Shown one piece after another: positions 7,005-14,139 of a DNA stretch of 64,000 bases. The DNA lies in assembly GCA_905236635.1 (NCBI GenBank), contig CAJOCJ010000004.1:62001-126000 (forward strand), read 5' to 3'. This DNA is from an uncultured Bacteroidales bacterium (GTDB lineage: Bacteria; Bacteroidota; Bacteroidia; Bacteroidales; F082). Both the position numbers and the translations under genes were made by a program. Within the stretch, counting starts at the first letter, position 1, and each line of letters starts with the position of its first letter. The notes under the pieces are model-generated. The model worked only from the letters and a program-made list of their open reading frames with translations. It was not told where the DNA came from and did not search any database.

Positions 7005-9002
7005 TTATTTCAATATGATTACTGCACCGCCGCCACTGGCAAGCTCTATCTTTAATCTATTATCTTTTATCTCTTTATCTATTATCTGATAATCCTCAGC
7101 ATTTCTATTGGCATTCACCCCATCTTGATAAATCCTACTCATCCCATTAATCCTACCAATCATATTCAAATCAATCTCTATCGAACGTGCCTTCCAATTC
7201 GTTATCGCCCCAATATACCATGTGTCTCCTTTTCTCCTAGCAATCACTGCATATTCGCCAAGTTTTCCATCCAATGCCACCGTCTCATCCCATACCGTCG
7301 GTACGCTGGCGATGAAATCGACGCATTCCTGGTTCTGAATGTACTTCGTCGGACTGTCGCACATCATGTTGAATGGCGACTCAAATATTACATACTCAGC
7401 GAGTTGTCTGCATCTGGTACCTTGACTCATTGGGTTGGTGTAGATGGCTTTGAAGTGGTACTTCGTGGCGTTGTCCATGGCGCCCTGAGTGTAATCCAAG
7501 TTGCCCGCCACCATCCTGATATAAGGTATCATGCATTCGTAATCCACCTGATGAAGGTTGTCATCCCATTTCGACTGTTCCAAACCATAGACACCCTCGA
7601 AATTAAGCACGTTAGGGTAGGTGCGGCTCAGTCCCGTGGGCTTGTAAGCCCCATGAAAATCAACGAATAAATGGTATTTTGCCGCCATCGCCGCCATCCT
7701 GTAATAGAAGTCCACCACTTTCTGGTCGTCGCGGTCCATGAAATCCACCTTAAAGCCTTTGATTCCCATCTCGCTGTAGTGCTTGCACACATGCTCCATG
7801 TCTCTGTCGATGGCATAATAACCTGCCCAAAGCACCAATCCGACATTGCGTTCTTTGCCGTAAGCGACAAGTTCCTCCAAATCGATTTCGGGTACAATTT
7901 GGAACAAGTCTGCCTGTTTGTTGACAGCCCAGCCTTCGTCCAAAATCACATATTCTATGCCGTTTTTCGAAGCGAAATCAATGTAATACTTATAGGTGTC
8001 GTTATTGATGCCTGCCTTGAAATCGACCCCCCAGATGTTCCAGTTGTTCCACCAGTCCCAAGCCACCTTACCCGGCTTGATCCAACTTACATCCTTCACT
8101 CTCGACGGCGATGCCAGTTTATAAACCATGTCGCTGTTCATCAGCTCGGCGTCGTTCTCCGAAATCACTATCGCTCTCCACGGGAAATCCCTTGTGCCAT
8201 TGGTCTTTGCGACGAAATCCTCTCTTTCTTTCACCACCATCTGCAGCATGTTGTGCCCGCCTTGTTCCTCCACCTTCGGATATGTCGACTGCACCGAAAC
8301 GAGGCTGTTGCCTTCGCCTTTTCTAAAGAAAGTGCCAGGAAAATCTTCAAGATCCGACTCCACGATGACCGCTTTTTTGCCGTCTTTCAAACAGATTAAT
8401 AAAGGTGTGAAAGCGATGCGCTCAACATCCATTTTTGAAATAGAATCGATTGTGTATTGACTCTCAAATGACGTAAAAAACTGCTGTGTCAGGAAGTCGC
8501 CGTCGCCTTTGCGTGCGTTAACGTAAGGTATATATGCCACATAATCATCATCAAAACAATAATTGACATTCTCCTTTTTGACAATAATAGGTTTTTTAAA
8601 ACTCGTCGAAAATCTATAAGCCACCCCGTCGTCAAAAACTCTGAAAGTCAGTTTGTAATTACCTTTGAAATTGATAATCAACTCGTTATAATTATTTCTA
8701 ACTTCATTTTTCTTATAAAAATCAGCGTGTATAGTCTCGTTCACCGTATTTCTTCCTACTTTCCCTACCACTCCTCCTAATCCTAATGTCTTATCCCCAT
8801 TCAGTTCCATTGAAATCTCTGACTCATTGATAATCACTGTGTTATCATGCTTTACACTATACTTTACCTCATTACCGACATTTACCGTCACGCAAATCTT
8901 ACCATCCGGCGACTTTACCTCATAATTATTCCCATAAATCCTACCAATCCCACCAATCTTAATAAATCCTAAAATGAATAATAGAGTCAATAATCTTTTC
9001 AT
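7005..9002 (-). CDS. Glycoside hydrolase family 97 (SusB-like alpha-glucosidase/alpha-galactosidase)
   Basis: VAWDWWNNWNIWGVDFKAGINNDTYKYYIDFASKNGIEYVILDEGW; GIKGFKVDFMDRDDQ; signal peptide. Confidence 0.9.
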   Translation of the reverse strand: MKRLLTLLFILGFIKIGGIGRIYGNNYEVKSPDGKICVTVNVGNEVKYSVKHDNTVIINESEISMELNGDKTLGLGGVVGKVGRNTVNETIHADFYKKNEVRNNYNELIINFKGNYKLTFRVFDDGVAYRFSTSFKKPIIVKKENVNYCFDDDYVAYIPYVNARKGDGDFLTQQFFTSFESQYTIDSISKMDVERIAFTPLLICLKDGKKAVIVESDLEDFPGTFFRKGEGNSLVSVQSTYPKVEEQGGHNMLQMVVKEREDFVAKTNGTRDFPWRAIVISENDAELMNSDMVYKLASPSRVKDVSWIKPGKVAWDWWNNWNIWGVDFKAGINNDTYKYYIDFASKNGIEYVILDEGWAVNKQADLFQIVPEIDLEELVAYGKERNVGLVLWAGYYAIDRDMEHVCKHYSEMGIKGFKVDFMDRDDQKVVDFYYRMAAMAAKYHLFVDFHGAYKPTGLSRTYPNVLNFEGVYGLEQSKWDDNLHQVDYECMIPYIRMVAGNLDYTQGAMDNATKYHFKAIYTNPMSQGTRCRQLAEYVIFESPFNMMCDSPTKYIQNQECVDFIASVPTVWDETVALDGKLGEYAVIARRKGDTWYIGAITNWKARSIEIDLNMIGRINGMSRIYQDGVNANRNAEDYQIIDKEIKDNRLKIELASGGGAVIILK
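7046..7090. repeat. Heptamer-like array (CTATTAT/CTTTTAT) inside GH97 C-terminus
   Basis: CTATCTTTAATCTATTATCTTTTATCTCTTTATCTATTATCTGAT. Confidence 0.65.
7121..7166. repeat. Nonamer array 6 (inside GH97 C-terminus)
   Basis: CATCTTGAT A AATCCTACT CATCCCATT AATCCTACC AATCATATT. Confidence 0.8.
8752..8787. repeat. Nonamer array 7, degenerate (inside GH97)
   Basis: CTTCCTACT TTCCCTACC ACTCCTCCT AATCCTAAT. Confidence 0.6.
8937..8973. repeat. Nonamer array 8 (GH97 signal peptide region)
   Basis: AATCCTACC AATCCCACC AATCTTAAT A AATCCTAAA. Confidence 0.85.
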
Positions 9003-9093
9003 AGTTCTAAATTTTAATCATACAAAATTAAGACAAATTATCATTCATATCAAAAAATTCCCTATTTTTGTACAAAATTTAAAAAATATCGAC

Positions 9094-9858
9094 ATGAGAA
9101 ACTTACTTTTAATCAGCAATTCAACGAATTTTGGTGAGACATATCTGGCTTGGGCGATGACCCAGCTTGAACAGTTTTTTGACAAGAACAAACTTGGTGC
9201 CAAAAGCAAGGTGGCTTTCGTTCCTTTCGCGGGAGTCTTTATCGGCGGTAACCCATATCCGAAGAGCTATGACGCTTATACTGAGAAGGTTAGAAAAGTT
9301 TTTAACGAGAAACTTGGCGTGAAGAAATTCCTCTCGGTGCACGAAGTAGAGGATAAGGTAGGTCTTGTGAAGACTGCTGACTGTATCGTGGTAGGTGGCG
9401 GCAACACATTCCACCTCGTTGCCGAGCTTCATAAATTCGGTTTGATGCAGGCTATCGCCGAATGCGCTAACAACGGAACTCCTTATATTGGCTGGAGTGC
9501 TGGATCGAACATCGCATGTCCGACACTCTGTACCACTAACGACATGCCGATAGTGCAGCCAGCAAGCTTTAACACACTGAATCTCATACCGTTCCAAATC
9601 AATCCTCATTATCTCGACCCACATCCGGAGATTGACAAGATGATAAAACATGGCGGAGAGACACGTCAGGACCGTATCAACGAATACCTCGCGGTACGTC
9701 AGGAGATGAAGGTAGTCGGACTGCGTGAGGCGACGGCAATCTGGGTAGTTGGTGACAAATATTACCTCAAAGGCGGCAAGAAAATGATGATCTTCCAATA
9801 CGGAAAAGAGCCTGTAGAACTTGAGCCGAACCAGGAAATCACCAAGTATGTGCTGTAG
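9094..9858 (+). CDS. pepE: Dipeptidase E (peptidase family S51)
   Basis: MRNLLLISNSTNFGETYL...VGGGNTFHLVAELHKFGL...PYIGWSAGSNIACPTLCTTNDMPIV. Confidence 0.92.
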   Translation: MRNLLLISNSTNFGETYLAWAMTQLEQFFDKNKLGAKSKVAFVPFAGVFIGGNPYPKSYDAYTEKVRKVFNEKLGVKKFLSVHEVEDKVGLVKTADCIVVGGGNTFHLVAELHKFGLMQAIAECANNGTPYIGWSAGSNIACPTLCTTNDMPIVQPASFNTLNLIPFQINPHYLDPHPEIDKMIKHGGETRQDRINEYLAVRQEMKVVGLREATAIWVVGDKYYLKGGKKMMIFQYGKEPVELEPNQEITKYVL

Positions 9859-9895
9859 AAATGCGTTTTTTCTTGCATTGTATTGAAATAATATT

Positions 9896-9904
9896 TATAT
9901 TTGC
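9896..9904 (+). promoter_or_regulatory. Bacteroidetes -7 element TATATTTGC upstream of the exported-protein operon
   Basis: Matches TAnnTTTG. Confidence 0.6.
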
Positions 9905-9955
9905 AAGTTTAAAATTGATTTAAAATTTGGTAAAAATCATTTAAAAGTATTGAAT

Positions 9956-10543
9956 ATGAAGAAGTTACTCTATTTTTTAATTGCTTTAATGTTCATTTCG
10001 GTTATACCGGAAATATCTTATGCTCAGTCGAACGACCCATTTGAGCAGCAGACACTCAAAGCTACCAACAGGTCTGGCAGAAGAGAGAAAAAGGTGAACC
10101 GCAGAAAAGTTGAGGAACAGCCAGTGCAACAAGTAGCTCCGGCACCTAAGCCAGAGCCAAAGCCGGAACCAAAACCGGTTGTCAAACCTTCGACAGTTAA
10201 AATCTCCAATCCTTGCGAAGAATGGCTCGACGTTGAGTTCGTTTCGTTGATCGGAAGCAGAGCATCACAGACGATATCGCTTACCCTCAAAGTCAACAAC
10301 CACGGACTGAATAAAGAGATGAACATCGGTGGCGCTTTTGTCGGATATGACAGCGAAGGCGAGGAGCATACCAGAGGCTGGGCACCTGAGCATTATAAGA
10401 CTTTGACCGACATCCCGTTCAAGACCTCATTCGAGATCCCCGGCAAAATCAACCCGTCGAAGACAACGGTAATGCCTATCATGAAATTCAACATCGGCGA
10501 TTGCAGCGTCGAGATGAGAGATGTCCCGATTGACTGGAAATAA
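9956..10543 (+). CDS. Exported protein with Pro/Lys/Glu-rich linker (PKPEPKPEPKP), hypothetical
   Basis: Signal peptide ...ISYAQS; proline-rich spacer; C-terminal beta-rich domain. Confidence 0.7.
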   Translation: MKKLLYFLIALMFISVIPEISYAQSNDPFEQQTLKATNRSGRREKKVNRRKVEEQPVQQVAPAPKPEPKPEPKPVVKPSTVKISNPCEEWLDVEFVSLIGSRASQTISLTLKVNNHGLNKEMNIGGAFVGYDSEGEEHTRGWAPEHYKTLTDIPFKTSFEIPGKINPSKTTVMPIMKFNIGDCSVEMRDVPIDWK

Positions 10544-10575
10544 TAGAATTCTAACAGAAAATAAATAGAAAGTAT

Positions 10576-12009
10576 ATGAAAGTTTTTATTAAAAGCTTAA
10601 CTCAGATTCTCGTGCTGTTGCTTCTGACAAACACTGCGTTTGCCCAGAAAAACAACGAGAAACGCTCGGTCCTCGACCAACAGTATGAGGTTCAGTACAT
10701 AGGCGTAGGCCAGGATGGAACCAAGGTGTTTACGGTGACCACAACAGTTAAAGACGCTAAAGAAGGCGTTGAGATGGCAAAACGTGACGCGGTGGCGGCA
10801 TGCCTCTTCCGCGGAATCACAGCATCGGAGCAGACAGTGGCAACTCCTGCTATCGTGTCATACGCAGTGGCAGAGGAAAATATCAATTTCTTCGAGGGTT
10901 TCCTCGCATTGCCGACAAAGAAAACCCCTGGCGGAGCATATCACCGTTTCATCAATAAGACCGGACAACCCAGGTCGGTGAAAGAAGGCAGATCCTACAA
11001 CGTATCCGTTGATGTCCAGGTGCTTTACGACGATCTTCTGAAGTATATGCAGGACAAAGGCTATGCCCAGGATGTGAAGAACACTGGCGCCGGAAAATAT
11101 GCTAAACCAATCCTTATGGTGGTGCCTTCCGACGTGTATTGCAACGAGATGGGCTACGTACAGAAATGGACCGACGAAAACGGAATTCAGCGCTCGGTGT
11201 CGGACTACGACGTGTTTGACCGTGAAGACAGCCGTGACCTCCGCCTCGTCATATCTTCGCTCAACGAGATCTTCAACAAGAAGGGTTTTGAGGTGCAGAG
11301 CCTTGAGTTCCTTATGAGAAGCCTCAAACAGGAAGAGCAGGAGAACCAGTTCATCGGCAACGACTACGGCCTCGACGGCGACATCGTAGAATCACCAATC
11401 GACCGCATCAAACGTACAGCAAACGTTGACTTTATCGTTGACCTCGACTTCGAAATCTATGAGGTCGGAACACAACGTTATGTGTCGTTCAACATGAAAG
11501 CTGTCGACGTCAGCTCCAACGCAAGAGAGATAGCCCACGCCCATGGCGACGGTAAACCTTCTAACTCAGCATCAATCAACACGTTGCTGGAGGAGGCGGT
11601 GCTTAACCACATGGACTCATTCTGCAAGAAACTGCAAAATGAATATGACCGTATGTCGAAGAACGGCCGTCAGATCACCGTCAAGGTCAAGAGAACCGAC
11701 AACTCCGACTACGACCTGCTTCGCACCACATTCGTATTCGAAGGCAAGCAGACTCCACTGGGCGACATCATCTATTATTGGCTGCAGGACAACACTGTCG
11801 ACAACAACCCGACCAGATCTATCACACCTAACGTCATCACATTCAACCAGGTGATGATCCCGATTACAAAGGTCGGTCGCCGCGGTCAGATGCAACGCGT
11901 TGACACTCAGGAATATTTAATGGATTTACAAGCATATCTCAGAGACACCTATAACGTGGATGGCACCATCTACATGCGTGGTCCGAGCGAGGTATGGATA
12001 GTTTTATAA
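10576..12009 (+). CDS. Exported hypothetical protein, possibly a Bacteroidetes DUF6175-like family
   Basis: Signal peptide MKVFIKSLTQILVLLLLTNTAFAQ; 477 aa; family recalled, not verified. Confidence 0.6.
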   Translation: MKVFIKSLTQILVLLLLTNTAFAQKNNEKRSVLDQQYEVQYIGVGQDGTKVFTVTTTVKDAKEGVEMAKRDAVAACLFRGITASEQTVATPAIVSYAVAEENINFFEGFLALPTKKTPGGAYHRFINKTGQPRSVKEGRSYNVSVDVQVLYDDLLKYMQDKGYAQDVKNTGAGKYAKPILMVVPSDVYCNEMGYVQKWTDENGIQRSVSDYDVFDREDSRDLRLVISSLNEIFNKKGFEVQSLEFLMRSLKQEEQENQFIGNDYGLDGDIVESPIDRIKRTANVDFIVDLDFEIYEVGTQRYVSFNMKAVDVSSNAREIAHAHGDGKPSNSASINTLLEEAVLNHMDSFCKKLQNEYDRMSKNGRQITVKVKRTDNSDYDLLRTTFVFEGKQTPLGDIIYYWLQDNTVDNNPTRSITPNVITFNQVMIPITKVGRRGQMQRVDTQEYLMDLQAYLRDTYNVDGTIYMRGPSEVWIVL

Positions 12010-12025
12010 TAAAAAATTGACAGAC

Positions 12026-12574
12026 ATGAAAAATATCAAATTCTTACTTCTGGCATTGCTTTTAGCATTCACTGGCATGCTTAAGGCTCAAGATGAGATG
12101 ACACTCGATCAGATGATACCTGTTCGTGTGCTTATGCCAATCAACGATGACATCAAAGGCGACGCCCTCACGGTCCTTTACAACAGACTGAATCAGGCGG
12201 TAACACTCAACGGACTTGGTTCGACAACCAACGAGAGCCGTTTCCTTATCGTGAGTTCAGTGACAGTGCTCTCGAAAAACGTCACCACATCAATTCCTCC
12301 ACAACATGTGGCTGAGGTAGAGGTTGCTCTTTATTTCGTGGATAACGTCAACAAAGTGATTCTGTCACAAGAGATTATCAACAAGAACGGAATGGCCGAC
12401 AACGACGTAGCTGCATTGTCAAAGGCAATAAAATCCATACCAGCCCGCGACCGTAAGCTGAAGAAACTCATCACAGTGGGTAAGAAGAGAGCTATGGAGT
12501 ATTATCAGGCTTTGGGTGAAACAGAAACCGAAGAAGGCAATGAGACACCTGATGTTTCCTGGATTTTTGAATAA
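12026..12574 (+). CDS. Exported hypothetical protein
   Basis: Signal peptide MKNIKFLLLALLLAFTGMLKAQ; same-strand operon spacing. Confidence 0.65.
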   Translation: MKNIKFLLLALLLAFTGMLKAQDEMTLDQMIPVRVLMPINDDIKGDALTVLYNRLNQAVTLNGLGSTTNESRFLIVSSVTVLSKNVTTSIPPQHVAEVEVALYFVDNVNKVILSQEIINKNGMADNDVAALSKAIKSIPARDRKLKKLITVGKKRAMEYYQALGETETEEGNETPDVSWIFE

Positions 12575-12586
12575 AAATTTGGAATT

Positions 12587-13519
12587 ATGAGAAAAATATT
12601 GATAATAGCACTCGCGATGATGCTTCCTCTCTGCACTATGGCGCAGAAGAAAGGTTATAAGCTCATCGAGAAAAGCGGCCCCAAACCGGAATGGGTAGGC
12701 AAGGGCAGCGTGAAAGGCTTCATCATTGTGCAGGCCGACAAACCCACTTTGGAGGAGGTTAAGAATGATGCCATGGCGAAAGTGCGCGCAGAGATCGCCT
12801 CGTCAGTTGCAACAAACGTGCAGCGTACCGTGAGCTCATATTCGATGAAAGAGATTGACGGCGACGACGTCCATCAAAATGTGTCAATGTCAATAGAATC
12901 GACATCGAAAATCGCTAAAATGCCAGCTATTCAGGGAGTTAGCATTACGAAAGCCGAGACATACCAAGAGCTTTACAGAAACAAGAAGACAGGTGATGAG
13001 TATTATAACCTCTATGTGAAATACCCATTCTCAAGTTTCGACTTGGTTGACCTGGTAACGGCATACGAAGAACATGAAGCTCAGATCAACAACCAGATCA
13101 AGTCGTATGAAAACGGTTTGGACGATATCAAATCGGTAGATCAGGTCGACAGCGCCATCACGGCACTTAGCGCTCTTGCGAAAGAAATCGGCGACGATGA
13201 CAACAGATTCTTCAAGATTGAAGGTGTCATCAACAGATACATTGCGGTCTATGACAATATCACCATCAATGTGGTCAGCAATGTCCCTGGAAAACTGAGT
13301 CTGGAACTGCTTTACGACGGAAAGACAATCACTACATCGCAGAACCCGCGCATATCATCAAACTGCGCAGAACAGTTCAACGTGAAAAACCTCGGTGAAA
13401 CCACAGTCATAACCTATGTCAATGAATATTGCTATTCGCAGGATGACAACTATATCGAGGTGCGTTACCGTTTCGGTTCGAAATATATCAAAGAACAAAT
13501 ATTTTTTAAATTGAAATAA
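12587..13519 (+). CDS. Exported LPP20/FlgT-N-like protein
   Basis: Signal peptide; KPEWVGKGSVKGFIIVQADKPTLEEVKNDAMAKVRAEIASSVATNVQRTVSSYS resembles LPP20 architecture by eye. Confidence 0.6.
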   Translation: MRKILIIALAMMLPLCTMAQKKGYKLIEKSGPKPEWVGKGSVKGFIIVQADKPTLEEVKNDAMAKVRAEIASSVATNVQRTVSSYSMKEIDGDDVHQNVSMSIESTSKIAKMPAIQGVSITKAETYQELYRNKKTGDEYYNLYVKYPFSSFDLVDLVTAYEEHEAQINNQIKSYENGLDDIKSVDQVDSAITALSALAKEIGDDDNRFFKIEGVINRYIAVYDNITINVVSNVPGKLSLELLYDGKTITTSQNPRISSNCAEQFNVKNLGETTVITYVNEYCYSQDDNYIEVRYRFGSKYIKEQIFFKLK

Positions 13520-13548
13520 ACTTAATTATTAACTAAATTCTATTAATC

Positions 13549-14139
13549 ATGAAAAAAATCAGCTTACTTTTAGGAATCGCATTGATTTCATTAGCAGTCG
13601 TTTCATGCGGCTCAAGCAAAGAAACTGCACAGCAGAAGCCAGTTCCACAGAATCAGCCGAAAAACATGCCATGTCCTGACTGCGTTGCTACACCAGGCGG
13701 AACATTCAAATATCTCGGCCAGACAGTGGCAGAAAGCGAATATGATGTGCAGAATGCAAGAATTTTTGCAGCACAGTCAGCCCGCGACGAACTCCAGGCT
13801 ATGATTGAGTCAGTTGTTGAGAGAGCAGTCAAGAGCTTCAGCCAGCAACATCGCGAGAATTCTGAGTCAACAGCAATCGAGAAGAGAACGATTCAGGCAT
13901 TGGACGTCATCAAAGCTAAGGTAAAGAATACTCCTGTAACATGCTGGGATGCTGCTCCAAGCAAACTTACACCTGGTAAGATTTCTGTCTATGTCTGCGT
14001 TGAAATGGACGCCAACTCAGTCTACAACGAGGTCGTTGAGACATTCGCTGCCGACAAGGAAATTAAGATTGACTTTAAAGAGCACCAGTTCAAAGAGGAG
14101 TTCGACAAAGCCATGGAAGATTACGAGGGCATTAGATAA
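13549..14139 (+). CDS. LPP20-like lipoprotein
   Basis: Lipobox LAVVSCGSS; ARIFAAQSARDELQAMIESVVERAVKSFSQQH pattern. Confidence 0.65.
   Translation: MKKISLLLGIALISLAVVSCGSSKETAQQKPVPQNQPKNMPCPDCVATPGGTFKYLGQTVAESEYDVQNARIFAAQSARDELQAMIESVVERAVKSFSQQHRENSESTAIEKRTIQALDVIKAKVKNTPVTCWDAAPSKLTPGKISVYVCVEMDANSVYNEVVETFAADKEIKIDFKEHQFKEEFDKAMEDYEGIR

Noticed and set aside
1285-8973. CRISPR-like reading of the AATCCTA arrays
   Set aside because: Unit is 9 nt, directly abutting, with no unique spacers, and no cas genes are nearby.
9956-14139. Curli/CsgG-type secretion locus
   Set aside because: No curlin repeats, CsgG pore or CsgE/F-like proteins recognisable; only LPP20/FlgT-like resemblance.
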